A DNA stretch of 64,000 nucleotides from PKWO01 sp036384915 (GTDB lineage Bacteria; Pseudomonadota; Gammaproteobacteria; Burkholderiales; Burkholderiaceae_D). Position 1 is the stretch's first letter; every line of letters begins with the position of its first letter. Shown here piece after piece: positions 25,745 through 35,387 of the stretch. The DNA is taken from the NCBI GenBank assembly GCA_036384915.1, contig DASVLJ010000070.1:62001-126000 (forward strand), read 5' to 3'. The notes below the pieces were generated by a model. That model made no database searches, was not told the DNA's origin, and was given only the letters and a program-made list of their open reading frames with translations. The position numbers and the translations under genes were made by a program.

Positions 25745-26242
25745 TTAGGCAGCAGCAACGGATGCGCATTCGGCCAGCAGCGCATCGAGTTGCGGCATGG
25801 CCGCACGCAAGCCTTCTTCCATGCCCGGGATGGTTTGCTCCATCGCTTCCACGCTTTCAAACCGGGTGACGATGGTGACGCGCGACCCCGTCGGCGTGGC
25901 TTCGAAGGTGAATTTCATCGACGCCGGCATGTTCTCGTCTTCCGTATTGTCTTCGCCATCGCAGGCTTCGAACGAACTGATCGGGTTGATGGTGATGAAT
26001 TTCCACGAGCCGTTCCACTTGCCGCCACCGGGCAGGGTGAGGAAATATTCGGCGCGGCCGCCGGCCTTGAAATCATGGCGCGTGAAAGTGGAGGGAGCGA
26101 AGGGCGGGCCCCAGAATCGTTCGAGCTGGCGCGGGTCGGCAAAAGCATCCCATAGCCGCTGTTGCGGCACGGCGTAGTCCCCTACCACGGTGAGCGTGAG
26201 CGCAGCGGGATCTTGGGTGACAGAGGTCAGCGGCATGTTCAT
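25745..26242 (-). CDS. AHSA1/SRPBCC domain protein
   Basis: A 165-residue START-like protein of the AHSA1 group: VPQQRLWDAFADPRQLERFWGP at the start, FKAGGRAEYFL in the middle and GMEEGLRAAMPQLDALL at the end. This fold binds hydrophobic ligands. The start follows AAGGAAA and overlaps the stop of the arsR-type gene (ATGA). ArsR plus AHSA1 pairs are common; the regulator probably controls the pair and the partner's ligand is unknown. Confidence 0.9.
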   Translation of the reverse strand: MNMPLTSVTQDPAALTLTVVGDYAVPQQRLWDAFADPRQLERFWGPPFAPSTFTRHDFKAGGRAEYFLTLPGGGKWNGSWKFITINPISSFEACDGEDNTEDENMPASMKFTFEATPTGSRVTIVTRFESVEAMEQTIPGMEEGLRAAMPQLDALLAECASVAAA

Positions 26243-26580
26243 TTTCCTTTCGGCAAAAGCACATCGTCGAGTTGCGCCATGCGCTGGCGCCACACCATTT
26301 CAAAGTAATCGAGCAATTCCCTGGCGCGCTGCAGCCGCGCATGGTTGGTCGAAACCAGCTGTTCGCGTCCGTTGGCGCGCTTCTGAATCAATCCAGCCCG
26401 CTCGAGCACGGCAACATGCTTTTGCACGGCGGCGAAACTCATCTCGTAGCGCGCGGCGAGTTCGGATACGGACGGCGTTTCCGTCAGCGCGCGCTCCAGG
26501 ATGTCGCGGCGCGTGCCATCGGCCAGTGCGCGAAACAGTTGGTTCAGCGTTTCTTCGGTTTCGTTTTTAAATACAAGCAT
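26239..26580 (-). CDS. ArsR family regulator
   Basis: A 113-residue winged-helix regulator: LFRALADGTRRDILERAL, then SVSELAARYEMSFAAVQKHVAVLERAGLI (recognition helix) and a C-terminal helix. It lacks the ELCVCDL metal site of arsenic sensors, so it likely responds to something else. Upstream of the start is an AT-rich stretch with CATATGGTTGTATATTAG near 26578-26596, where its own promoter probably lies. Confidence 0.9.
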   Translation of the reverse strand: MLVFKNETEETLNQLFRALADGTRRDILERALTETPSVSELAARYEMSFAAVQKHVAVLERAGLIQKRANGREQLVSTNHARLQRARELLDYFEMVWRQRMAQLDDVLLPKGK

Positions 26581-26645
26581 ATGGTTGTATATTAGTCCGA
26601 GGCGATCGGCAATGCAAGTTGTATTTTGCTTGCCGATTTAAGCGG

Positions 26646-27452
26646 TTAGGATTTGACGAACCCGTAGAGCGTATCCAACACCGCGTCGGGCTGTTCGGCC
26701 ATCAAGGCATGGCCGCAATTGTCGAGCAACACCGCTTTGCTGTGCGCAATGGCTTTGGTCAAGGTCGCGGTGGCCTTGGGCGGCGTCATCATGTCTTTTT
26801 TGCCGAGCAAGAATAGTGTCGGGCACTTCACTGCTTGTGCTGCCGCTTCGCCGTTGGCATAGCTGTTGCAGGCCGTGAAATCGATGTGGAACACTTTCTC
26901 CTCGCTGTGGCGTGAGACATATTGCATCAGGCGCTGCCCGCCGCCGGTCACGTAAAAGCCCGGGCCGGGGAAGGATGGCTTTTGTGCGATGGAGCTATGC
27001 GACCAGATGTTGACCATGTCGATGGCGCTCTGCTCTTCATTGAGCGCGGCATTCAACAGGATGTCGGAGACTTTCATCGGATACGCCGTGCCGACCAGGG
27101 CCAGCTTGCTGACTCGCTCCGGTGCGCGCAACGATGTTTCGAGTGCGATCAGTGAACCCATGCTGTGGCCGATCAGGTTGGCTTGCCTGACGCCAGCCGC
27201 ATCGAGTACGCGCAACAGCCAGTCGGCCATGGCTTCCACCGAAGTCAAAGCTTTGCCCTTGCTGCGGCCATGGCCGGGCAGGTCGACGGCGAGCACGCCG
27301 TAGCCGTGATGGGCGAAGTAGCGCGTTTGCAAGATCCATACCGAGTGGTCGTTTTGTGCGCCGTGCAGGAATACGGCCGTAGGCAGATTCGCGTCGAAAG
27401 GTTTGCCGCCGGTGTAGCAATAGGCATCGAAGCCGTCGATGTTCAGGATCAT
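26646..27452 (-). CDS. Alpha/beta hydrolase
   Basis: A 268-residue cytoplasmic alpha/beta hydrolase: FLHGAQNDHSVW (oxyanion region), nucleophile elbow GHSMGS, Asp in GKKDMMTPP and His in CGHALM. The cap region is short. It resembles esterases or haloperoxidase-like members; the substrate is not known. The start lies one base after the metY stop on the same strand, so metY and this gene form an operon. Confidence 0.9.
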   Translation of the reverse strand: MILNIDGFDAYCYTGGKPFDANLPTAVFLHGAQNDHSVWILQTRYFAHHGYGVLAVDLPGHGRSKGKALTSVEAMADWLLRVLDAAGVRQANLIGHSMGSLIALETSLRAPERVSKLALVGTAYPMKVSDILLNAALNEEQSAIDMVNIWSHSSIAQKPSFPGPGFYVTGGGQRLMQYVSRHSEEKVFHIDFTACNSYANGEAAAQAVKCPTLFLLGKKDMMTPPKATATLTKAIAHSKAVLLDNCGHALMAEQPDAVLDTLYGFVKS

Positions 27453-27453
27453 G

Positions 27454-28764
27454 TCAGGCTCCTTTCTGCGCCGCCTTCAAGCCGCGTGCGAGATCGTTGA
27501 TCAAGTCGTCTGCATCTTCCAGTCCGACGGAGAGGCGCATTGTGCCTTCGCTCAGGCCCGACGCCTTCAATTGTTCGGTCGGCACACGGAAGTGCGTGGT
27601 CGAGGCGGGGTGGATGACCAGCGATTTGGCGTCGCCGACGTTGGCCAGGTGGGAAAACACGCCAAGCGACTCGACGAAGCGCTGGCCCGCTGCGCGCGAA
27701 CCCTTGATGTTGAACGAGAACACGGCGCCGCAGCCCCTGGGCAAGAGCGATTTCGCCAAGGCATGGTCCGGGTGCGATTCGAGTTCCGGGTAAGACACCG
27801 ATTCGATGGCTGGGTGCGAGACCAGGAACTCGACGATCTTGCGCGTGTTGGCAACATGCTTTTCCATGCGCAGCGACAGTGTTTCCACGCCTTGCAGGAT
27901 GGCGAACGCATTGTGCGGGCTCATTACCGCGCCGAAGTCGCGCAGACCTTCGCGGCGCGCGCGCAGCGAGAATGGCGCCACGCTCGACTCCTCGGCGAAC
28001 ACCATGCCGTGGAAGCCGTCATACGGTTCGCACAGTTCGGCAAAGCGCCCGGTTTTGTCGTAAGCCTCCTGCCAATCGAAGCGGCCGCCGTCGACCAGCA
28101 AGCCGCCGACCGCGGTGCCATGGCCGCACAGGAACTTGGTGGCGGAGTGGAACACCAGGTCGGCGCCGTGGGCGAAGGGTTGCAGCAAGTAGGGCGTGGA
28201 GAAGGTCGAGTCGACCATCAGTGGCAGATGGTTGTCATGCGCGATCTCGGCGATCTTCGGGATGTTCAGCACGTCGAGCCCGGGATTGCCCAGGCTTTCG
28301 CCGAACAGCACCTTGGTGTTGGGACGGATGGCGGCGCGCCAGGCATCGAGGTCGCGCGGATCGACGAACGTGGTCTCGATGCCGAAGCGCTTCATCGTGT
28401 AGGCCAGCAGGTTTTGCGAGCCACCATAGAGCGCGCGCGATGCGACGATGTGCGAGCCGGCGCCCGCAATGGTGACGAGGCCGAGGTGCATGGCTGCCTG
28501 GCCGCTCGCCGTGGCGATGCCCGCCACGCCGCCCTCAAGGGCGGCGATGCGCTCTTCGAGCACGGCATTGGTCGGATTCGATATGCGCGAATAGACATGG
28601 CCCGCGCGTTCCATGTTGAACAGCGAGGCTGCCTGGTCGGAATCCTTGAAGACGTAGGCGCTGGTCAGATAGATCGGCGTGGCGCGCGCGCCGGTCGCCG
28701 GGTCGGGCGCGCTGCCGGCGTGTAGCGATAAAGTGTCGAAGCCGGGATAGGTAGGGCCGCTCAT
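27454..28764 (-). CDS. metY: O-acetylhomoserine sulfhydrylase (MetY type)
   Basis: A 436-residue PLP enzyme of the Cys/Met metabolism family that condenses O-acyl-homoserine with sulfide to give homocysteine. The length (over 420) and the long insert RFDWQEAYDKTGRFAEL favour MetY over MetZ or MetB. The PLP lysine is in HSATKFLCGHG, and the phosphate contacts YSRISNPT and ASGQAAMH are present. I start at the ATG at 28764, giving MSGPTYPGFDTLSLHAG. The 221 bp before it separate it from the divergent CBS gene. Confidence 0.9.
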   Translation of the reverse strand: MSGPTYPGFDTLSLHAGSAPDPATGARATPIYLTSAYVFKDSDQAASLFNMERAGHVYSRISNPTNAVLEERIAALEGGVAGIATASGQAAMHLGLVTIAGAGSHIVASRALYGGSQNLLAYTMKRFGIETTFVDPRDLDAWRAAIRPNTKVLFGESLGNPGLDVLNIPKIAEIAHDNHLPLMVDSTFSTPYLLQPFAHGADLVFHSATKFLCGHGTAVGGLLVDGGRFDWQEAYDKTGRFAELCEPYDGFHGMVFAEESSVAPFSLRARREGLRDFGAVMSPHNAFAILQGVETLSLRMEKHVANTRKIVEFLVSHPAIESVSYPELESHPDHALAKSLLPRGCGAVFSFNIKGSRAAGQRFVESLGVFSHLANVGDAKSLVIHPASTTHFRVPTEQLKASGLSEGTMRLSVGLEDADDLINDLARGLKAAQKGA

Positions 28765-28985
28765 AAAATGATATCCTCGATAAAGGAATAAGGCCGCGAT
28801 GATACCACTTTGCTGTGGCGCAACATCGCTTGCCAGCATGCGTTGCAGTGGCGCATCGTAGCACCGAATGCGCACGATCGTTCCAGAGGGGCGCTGGATT
28901 TTTCCAAACGGTTGCGCTACATTGCAGACAGGGGCGTCACACGGTGATGCCGACAAGAGCAAACTATCCCGAGCGAGACGGCACA

Positions 28986-29435
28986 ATGAAAGTATCAGAA
29001 ATCCTTCAAGTCAAAGGCAACATCCTCTTCACCGTCACGCCCGATACGCCGATGCTGGAAGCCGTCAACACCATGGCCGAGAAAGACATCGGTTCGCTTG
29101 TGGTGATGGAGTTCGGCGAACTGGTCGGCATGCTGAGCTTCCGCGAAGTGATGAAGACGCTGCACGAGAACAAGGGGCAGGTCGGCGGCGGCACCGTGCG
29201 CAAACACATGGACGATTCGCCGATCACGGTCACCCCCGATACCGAAATCAACGAAGTGCGCCGCCTGATGCTGGAGCGCCACGCGCGCTATGTGCCGGTG
29301 ATGAACGCGCGCACGCTGTTGGGCGTGATTTCATTCTACGACGTGGCCAAGGCGGTGGTCGAGGCGCAAAGCTTCGAGAACAAGATGCTCAAGGCCTATA
29401 TCCGTGACTGGCCAGCCGAAGCGGAAGACGAATAA
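28986..29435 (+). CDS. CBS domain protein
   Basis: A 149-residue protein of two CBS domains, the first beginning near VSEILQVKGN and the second near VRKHMDDSPITVTPDTE. CBS pairs bind adenosyl nucleotides such as AMP, ATP or SAM. The first domain has the ATP-friendly ending GMLSFREVMKTL. There is no catalytic partner domain. It may tune a nearby or distant enzyme. The adjacent metY makes a SAM link tempting but unproven. Confidence 0.9.
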   Translation: MKVSEILQVKGNILFTVTPDTPMLEAVNTMAEKDIGSLVVMEFGELVGMLSFREVMKTLHENKGQVGGGTVRKHMDDSPITVTPDTEINEVRRLMLERHARYVPVMNARTLLGVISFYDVAKAVVEAQSFENKMLKAYIRDWPAEAEDE

Positions 29436-29543
29436 TTCCGTCATCTCGTTGTTAATTTTCGTAATGCCTGTCACCGCCTCCTGCCACCCACCCAGCGAGG
29501 CGCGGCAGGCTTTGCTTTATTCCGTCCACTACAAGGAAACCTC

Positions 29544-30563
29544 ATGCATATCGCCATCGTCGGCGCCGGCTTGTCCGGCCTGATTTGTGCCCGTCAATTG
29601 CTGGAGCAGGGCAACACGGTGATTGTCTATGAAAAAGCGGCCGAGGCCGGCGGCCGCATGCGCACGCGCCAGACCGAAATCGGCGGCTTCGACCATGGCG
29701 CGCAATACTTCACGGCCTCGTCCGGGCCGTTCAAGCAAGCCATCGTCGGCTGGCGCAAGGCCGGCCTGGTTGCGCCCTGGAGCGGCAAGCTAGTGGTGCT
29801 TGATAATGGCGAGACGCGCCCGGCCGCACGCACGGCCGCTTTGCTCAAGCAGCGCTTCGTCGCCGTGCCCGGCATGAATGCCTTGACGGCACACCTGGCC
29901 CAAGGCGTCGAGCTGCGTACCGAGCAAGCGGTCAGAAAAATTGAGGAATATGGCGAGCACCAATGGCTGCTCAAGATTGCATCCGACGGCGCGCCGATCG
30001 AAGCCAGTGCCGGCCCTTTCGACGCCGTGATCGTGGCCACTCCCGCCACTTCGGCTTCCTCGTTATTGTCCGTCGTGCCCAAGCTGGCCGACGAAGCCGC
30101 GCGCGTGCGCTATGCGCCGTGCTGGTCGCTGATGCTGGGTTTTCCCATGCCGCTCGACCTCGGCTATGACGGCGCCTGGGTGGAGGGCTCCCGGCTGTCT
30201 TGGATTGCGCGCGATTCGTCCAAGCCCAAGCGGCGAGCGGGCGAGCACTGGGTGGCGCATGCCTCCGGCGCCTGGAGCGACGAACATTATGAAGACGACG
30301 AAGAGCGCGCGCGGGAGAAATTGCTCAAAGCCTTCCGCGATGCGACCGGCTCCGAAGTCCAGCCGCTCTACGTGGCGCTGCACCGCTGGAATTCGGCCCA
30401 GGCGCTCGATCCTCTGGGAGAGGGCTGCCTGTGGGATGGCGACAACCGCATCGGTGCCTGCGGCGACTGGTTTGCCGCGGGCCTTGATGGGGCGGGGCGC
30501 ATCGAAAATGCTTACCTGAGCGGGCTGGCCATGGCCGAAGCGCTACGGCTCGCCGTGCACTAA
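29544..30563 (+). CDS. FAD-dependent oxidoreductase, renalase/amine oxidase-like
   Basis: A 339-residue flavoprotein. The dinucleotide fold is IAIVGAGLSGLICARQL, with the acid at the end of the second strand in VIVYEKAAEAGGRMRTR. GGFDHGAQYF is the family segment after it, and the C-terminal FAD contact is GDWFAAGLDGAGRIENAYLSG. This is the renalase-like NAD(P)/FAD group, whose bacterial role is unclear. Monocistronic, with no flavin partner alongside. Confidence 0.88.
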   Translation: MHIAIVGAGLSGLICARQLLEQGNTVIVYEKAAEAGGRMRTRQTEIGGFDHGAQYFTASSGPFKQAIVGWRKAGLVAPWSGKLVVLDNGETRPAARTAALLKQRFVAVPGMNALTAHLAQGVELRTEQAVRKIEEYGEHQWLLKIASDGAPIEASAGPFDAVIVATPATSASSLLSVVPKLADEAARVRYAPCWSLMLGFPMPLDLGYDGAWVEGSRLSWIARDSSKPKRRAGEHWVAHASGAWSDEHYEDDEERAREKLLKAFRDATGSEVQPLYVALHRWNSAQALDPLGEGCLWDGDNRIGACGDWFAAGLDGAGRIENAYLSGLAMAEALRLAVH

Positions 30564-30785
30564 TTCGATTCCGGCAGTATCAAGTTCCGCCACCACGCGT
30601 TTTCTGCTGACGCGGGGACAAACCTTGTTTACACTTCTATCCGAGTCGTCTGGGATGGCGAGGCAGTCGAAAATTACTATGGCGTTGTTGATGGGGCGGC
30701 CTTCCATCTTCGCCGTATAACCATTCTGTCTTCGTCGCGGTGCCTAGCCACCTAATTTTGCAAAGAGCCTCGCAAGACAACAGCC

Positions 30786-32672
30786 ATGAGTCAATCCAAT
30801 CAATTTTCGCTGCTCGGACAGCGCCGCTTCGCCCCATTCTTCTGGACGCAATTTTTCGGGGCCTTCAACGACAATGTGTTCAAGACGGCGCTGATCACGG
30901 CGCTGACCTTCGATGCCGCCAGTTGGACCACAATCCCGGCCGGGACCTTGAACAATATGATCCCGGGGCTGTTTATTCTGCCCTTCGTGTTCCTTTCCGC
31001 GACCTCGGGCCAGTTGGCCGACAAGTTCGACAAGGCGCGCATGGCGCGCGCAGTCAAGGTGCTGGAAGTCGTGATCATGCTCATTGCCGGCGCCGGTTGG
31101 TTCATCCACAACCTCTGGCTCTTGATCGCTGCCGTGGTCGGCATGGGCATCCACTCGACCATCTTCGGGCCGGTCAAGTATGCCTACCTGCCGCAGCACT
31201 TGAAAAAAGACGAGCTGGTGGGCGGCAATGCCGTGATCGAGGCGGGCACATTCGTCGGCATCGTGATCGGTGAAGTATTGGGCGTGGTCCTGGTGGAGTT
31301 GCCTGGCTGGGGGACGGAATTGGTGGCCGGCGCCACGCTGGGCTTCGCCTTGATCGGCTGGGCGGCCAGCCAGTTCATCCCGGTATCGCCTGCGGCCGAT
31401 GCCGACCTCAAGATCAATTGGAACGTGTTTTCGGAATCGTTCCGCAACCTGCGTTTTTCGAGCAAGAACCGCCCCGTATTCCTCTCGCTCCTGGGCAATT
31501 CCTGGTTCTGGTTCTATGGCGCCATCATGCTGGCCCAGTTTCCCGAGTTCGCCAAGGCATATCTGCATGGCGACCATAACGTGTTCGTGCTGCTGCTGGC
31601 CATTTTCTCGGTCGGCATCGGCGCCGGATCGCTGCTGTGCGAAAAACTGTCCGGCCACAAGATCGAAATCGGCCTGGTGCCCATGGGCTCCATCGGTTTG
31701 ACCATCTTCGGCGCCGACCTCTACTTTGCCGCGCAATCCTACGTCAATACGCAGACCGTCGGCATCGAAGCGTTTCTGGCGCAACACGGAAGCTGGCACA
31801 TCCTGTTCGATTGTTCGATGATCGGCGTATTCGGCGGCTTCTACGTCGTGCCGCTGTTCGCCCTGATCCAGACGCGCTGCGACCCGGCGCACATTTCCCG
31901 CACCATTGCCGGCATGAACATCCTGAACGCGATCTTCATGGTGGTCGCTTCGCTGATGGCCATGGTGCTGCTCAACATGGGCGCTACGGTGCCGCAACTG
32001 TTCCTGATCACGGCGGGATTGAACGCCTTGATCGCAATCTACATTTTCTCGCTGGTGCCGGAATTCGTGATGCGTTTCCTGGCATGGATTCTGATTCACA
32101 CCATCCACAGCGTGCGCGGTGTCGATACCGACCGCATTCCCAAGGAAGGCGCGGCAGTGCTGGTGTGCAATCACGTGAGCTACGTCGATGCCATCGTCAT
32201 CATGGCCGCCAGCCCGCGCCCGATCCGTTTCGTGATGGACCACCGCATTTTCAAGATTCCCGTGCTGGCCTGGATTTTCCGCACTGCGAAGGCGATTCCC
32301 ATCGCGCCGGCCAAGGAAGACCCGGTGATGATGGAAAAGGCTTACGACGCCATTGCCCAGGCCTTGCAAGACGGCGAACTGGTGTGCATCTTCCCGGAGG
32401 GTCGCTTGACCCAGACCGGCGAGATGAACGAATTCAAGGGCGGCGTGAAGAAAATCATCGACCGCACTCCGGTGCGCGTCATCCCCATGGCCTTGAGCGG
32501 CCTGTGGGGCAGCTTGTTGACACGCGGCGAGGGCAATCCGTTTGGTCGTTCCTTCCGCCGCGGCCCCTGGTCCAAGCTGGCGTTGGCAGTCGGCGAGGCC
32601 GTCGAACCGGCTGACGTGACGCCGGAATTGCTGCGGCAGAAGGTGTTGGCTTTGCGTGGCGATTGGAAGTAA
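30786..32672 (+). CDS. LplT-like MFS transporter fused to PlsC acyltransferase
   Basis: A 628-residue fusion. Residues 1 to about 415 form an MFS transporter beginning RFAPFFWTQFFGAFNDNVFK, a hallmark of the lysophospholipid flippase LplT. Residues from about 440 are a PlsC-type acyltransferase with NHVSYVDA (HX4D) and FPEGRLT. In E. coli, LplT and Aas are separate, and Aas also has an acyl-ACP synthetase domain, which is absent here. The protein would take up lysophospholipids and reacylate them with acyl-ACP or acyl-CoA made elsewhere. Inner membrane. Confidence 0.9.
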   Translation: MSQSNQFSLLGQRRFAPFFWTQFFGAFNDNVFKTALITALTFDAASWTTIPAGTLNNMIPGLFILPFVFLSATSGQLADKFDKARMARAVKVLEVVIMLIAGAGWFIHNLWLLIAAVVGMGIHSTIFGPVKYAYLPQHLKKDELVGGNAVIEAGTFVGIVIGEVLGVVLVELPGWGTELVAGATLGFALIGWAASQFIPVSPAADADLKINWNVFSESFRNLRFSSKNRPVFLSLLGNSWFWFYGAIMLAQFPEFAKAYLHGDHNVFVLLLAIFSVGIGAGSLLCEKLSGHKIEIGLVPMGSIGLTIFGADLYFAAQSYVNTQTVGIEAFLAQHGSWHILFDCSMIGVFGGFYVVPLFALIQTRCDPAHISRTIAGMNILNAIFMVVASLMAMVLLNMGATVPQLFLITAGLNALIAIYIFSLVPEFVMRFLAWILIHTIHSVRGVDTDRIPKEGAAVLVCNHVSYVDAIVIMAASPRPIRFVMDHRIFKIPVLAWIFRTAKAIPIAPAKEDPVMMEKAYDAIAQALQDGELVCIFPEGRLTQTGEMNEFKGGVKKIIDRTPVRVIPMALSGLWGSLLTRGEGNPFGRSFRRGPWSKLALAVGEAVEPADVTPELLRQKVLALRGDWK

Positions 32673-32692
32673 GGCGATCGCTGGTGGGGGGC

Positions 32693-32735
32693 AGGGTGGA
32701 CATATGGTGGAATGCGCCAGCGGCTTTTCCACCCT
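32693..32735. repeat. REP-like inverted repeat
   Basis: AGGGTGGA at 32693-32700 pairs with TCCACCCT at 32728-32735, with an inner GGTGGA also complementary. It sits 20 bp after the LplT-PlsC stop and could act as a transcription end or mRNA-stability element. It shares the AGGGTGG/CCACCCTAC theme with the repeat at 43551, so both may belong to one dispersed family. Confidence 0.5.
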
Positions 32736-32829
32736 ACGGCTCCCGATGACGTGTCCCGCAAGGTATCATGTGCGCGATTTCGTTTTGACAAGTGCCGGCT
32801 TGGGCTAGTACGGCTGCCGGCGCCAGATC

Positions 32830-34974
32830 ATGAAACCCTCCGTGTCATTACCGCCGATCATATTTCCAGGCCAGGATGCCAACTTGCCCGGAAAAGACCG
32901 GATCGACATCCAGACCGTCTTTTCGGAAGCGCTGACCTGCCATCAGCAAGGCCGCCTTCCTGAGGCTGAAGCGGGTTACCGTCGAGTGCTGGCGAGCGAG
33001 CAGAGCCATGCCGATGCCTGGCAATTGCTCGGGCTGGTCGCGCATCAGGCCGGCCGGCATGAACTGGCCGTCGACTTGATAACCAGGGCCATCAGGCTTA
33101 ACAAGGATCTGGTCACTTACCATACCAATCTTGCCGTCGTATTGAAAGCTGCCGGACGGCGCGAAGAGGCGCTGGCGGCGTATGCGGAGGCGGCACAACT
33201 CGACCGCAGTTCGGCTGATATCCCGTTCAATCGCGGCTTGCTGTTGGCGGAATTGGGGCGGTTTGCGGAAGCCGCAGCCTGCTACCGGCACGCCATCGCA
33301 TTGCGCGGCGATCATGCGGCCACGTATGCGAATCTCGGCATCGTCCTCAGTGCGCAACGGCAACTGAATGAAGCCGTAGCGGCTTACGACAAGGCGCTGG
33401 CCCTGCAGCCGCAGGCTTACGACGTGCATTACAACCGCGCTATCGCCCGATGGCAATTGAACGATCTTGCCGGCGCGTTGGAGGGCTATCGTGCGGCGCT
33501 GGCTATGAAGCCCGATCTGGCAGAAGCACGGCTGCGCATCGGCAATATTCTGAAGCAGCAGGAACGCTTCGATGAAGCCGCCGCCACATACCGTGACTTG
33601 CTCGAGCGCATGCCCGCGTACGCCGAAGCGCATTGCAACCTCGGGCTGGTCTTGTTCGCACAGGGCAACCTCGATGGCGCGGAACAGGCTTACCGCCGCG
33701 CCATCGCGGAAAAGCCCGCTTTGTGCGAAGCCCACGTCAACCTGGGCAATATCCACAAGGAGCGCGAACAATACGACGAAGCCGTCGACTGTTATCGAAA
33801 GGCGCTCGGCCTGGAGACGGACAATTTGCCGGTGCAATGCAATCTCGGCGCGGCCTTCATGGCGCAAGACCGTTTGCGCGAGGCCATGGATGTGTTCGAC
33901 GCGGTGCTGGTGCGCGATCCGGGTTTTGCCGAGGCGCATTACAACCGCGGCATCGCCTTGACCGTGCTCGGCGATTTGCAGGCATCGATCGAGGCCTACG
34001 ACCGTGCGATCGCATTGAAGCCCGACCACGCCAAGGCGCATTACCACTCGTCTTATCCGCGCTTGCTGCTGGGCGACCTGGAGCGCGGCTTCGCCTGCTA
34101 TCAGTGGCGGATGCGCGGCGGCAGTTCCAGGCATGTTGCCCGCTATGTTGACCGCCCTATGTTGAACGACATCAACGTCTCCGGCCGCACCGTCTTGCTG
34201 CACGCGGAGCAGGGTTTGGGAGATGCGATGCAGTTTTCCCGCTATGCGGCCATCCTGGGAGCCAACGGTGTGCGCGTCGTGCTCGAATTACCGCGTCATC
34301 TGCATCGGCTGTTTTCGAATATGGACGGCATTCATGCTCTGCACGTGCAAGGAGAAGCGCCGCCGCCTTTCGATTTCCATTGCCCGCTCATGAGTTTGCC
34401 TGCGCTGTTCGGCACGACGGTCGCGACAATTCCGGCTTCCGCCGCCTATCTGTCCGCCGAAGAGGAGGCTGGCCTGCGTTGGCGCGAGCGCCTGGGAAGC
34501 CATGGCTTCAAGATCGGCATCGCCTGGCAGGGCAATCCGAATGCCACTGCCGAAAAGGGCCGTTCAGCGCCGCTGGCTGCATTCGCCCCGCTGGCGGCGC
34601 TGCCCGGAGCACGCCTGATCAGCCTGCAAAAGACGCACGGCCTCGATCAGTTGCAGAGCCTGCCGCCCGGTATGCTGGTCGAGACCTTGGGCGAAGATTT
34701 CGATTCCGGCCCCGATGCCTTCATCGACACGGCAGGCGTGATGATGAACCTCGATCTGGTCGTCACGGTCGATACCTCGATCGGCCATCTGGCAGGCGCC
34801 TTGGGCCGTCCGACCTGGATCGCGTTGCAAAAGATTCCGCACTGGGTGTGGATGCTGGGGCGCAGCGATTCGCCCTGGTATCCTTCGGTGCGTCTGTTCC
34901 GCCAGACCGCGCGCGGCGAGTGGAGCGGGCCATTCGCCGCGATGGCGCAAGAAATTCAAAACACGAAAGGATAA
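32830..34974 (+). CDS. TPR protein with C-terminal glycosyltransferase-like domain
   Basis: A 714-residue protein. From about residue 35 to 420 it holds about 11 tandem TPR motifs, seen as repeated pairs such as AHCNLGLVLFAQGNLDGAEQAYRRA's pattern of A..NLG....G....A...Y..A, spaced 34 residues. The last 280 residues contain LHAEQGLGDAMQFSRY and VVTVDTSIGHLAGALGRPTW, a pattern found in ADP-heptose- and O-GlcNAc-transferase-like GT folds. Bacterial proteins of this type are linked to surface or flagellar glycosylation. It is followed after 4 bp by a DUF6165 gene. Confidence 0.85.
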   Translation: MKPSVSLPPIIFPGQDANLPGKDRIDIQTVFSEALTCHQQGRLPEAEAGYRRVLASEQSHADAWQLLGLVAHQAGRHELAVDLITRAIRLNKDLVTYHTNLAVVLKAAGRREEALAAYAEAAQLDRSSADIPFNRGLLLAELGRFAEAAACYRHAIALRGDHAATYANLGIVLSAQRQLNEAVAAYDKALALQPQAYDVHYNRAIARWQLNDLAGALEGYRAALAMKPDLAEARLRIGNILKQQERFDEAAATYRDLLERMPAYAEAHCNLGLVLFAQGNLDGAEQAYRRAIAEKPALCEAHVNLGNIHKEREQYDEAVDCYRKALGLETDNLPVQCNLGAAFMAQDRLREAMDVFDAVLVRDPGFAEAHYNRGIALTVLGDLQASIEAYDRAIALKPDHAKAHYHSSYPRLLLGDLERGFACYQWRMRGGSSRHVARYVDRPMLNDINVSGRTVLLHAEQGLGDAMQFSRYAAILGANGVRVVLELPRHLHRLFSNMDGIHALHVQGEAPPPFDFHCPLMSLPALFGTTVATIPASAAYLSAEEEAGLRWRERLGSHGFKIGIAWQGNPNATAEKGRSAPLAAFAPLAALPGARLISLQKTHGLDQLQSLPPGMLVETLGEDFDSGPDAFIDTAGVMMNLDLVVTVDTSIGHLAGALGRPTWIALQKIPHWVWMLGRSDSPWYPSVRLFRQTARGEWSGPFAAMAQEIQNTKG

Positions 34975-34978
34975 GACC

Positions 34979-35359
34979 ATGCAAGTGGAAATTGCCCCCG
35001 GCGAACTGGTCGACAAGATCACCATCCTCGCCATCAAGCGCGAGCGCATTGCCGATGCTGCCAAGCTGAAGAATGTCGAGCACGAATACGGCATCCTCAT
35101 GGCCATTCTGCCGCCCGAATTCCAGATCGATGCCAGGCTGAGGCAGTTGCAAACCGAGTTGAAAGCGGTCAACGAAGTCATCTGGCAAGTGGAAGACGAT
35201 ATTCGCGACCATGAGCGGCGCAAGGATTTTGGGCCGAGCTTTGTAGAACTGGCGCGTGCGGTCTATATCAACAACGACCAGCGTGCTGCGCTTAAGCGCG
35301 AGATCAACGTGGCTTTGCAGAGTGCGATTGTGGAAGAGAAATCTTATTCGGCGTATTAA
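34979..35359 (+). CDS. DUF6165 family protein
   Basis: A 126-residue, largely helical, charged protein. It begins VEIAPGELVDKITILAIK and holds YINNDQRAALKREIN near the end, the pattern I recall for DUF6165, a family often found beside TPR/glycosyltransferase genes of polysaccharide loci. No membrane segment or signal. The function is unknown. The start follows AAAGGA and the gene is in an operon with the TPR gene before it. Confidence 0.8.
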   Translation: MQVEIAPGELVDKITILAIKRERIADAAKLKNVEHEYGILMAILPPEFQIDARLRQLQTELKAVNEVIWQVEDDIRDHERRKDFGPSFVELARAVYINNDQRAALKREINVALQSAIVEEKSYSAY

Positions 35360-35387
35360 GTAATCGTCTTGCGAGAGACTGGAGGAG

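Noticed and set aside
27439..28725. A 428-residue open frame antisense to metY
   Set aside because: Shadow of a well-supported PLP enzyme gene; no ribosome site and no motifs.
29460..29530. A terminator after the CBS gene
   Set aside because: CCTGCC/GGCAGG and CGCCTC/GAGGCG stems compete and the loops are long; the T tract is interrupted. Too weak to list.
30744..32732. A 662-residue open frame antisense to the LplT-PlsC gene
   Set aside because: The sense frame has complete family motifs. The antisense protein is His/Asp/Gln-rich with no recognisable motif and arises from high-GC codon bias.
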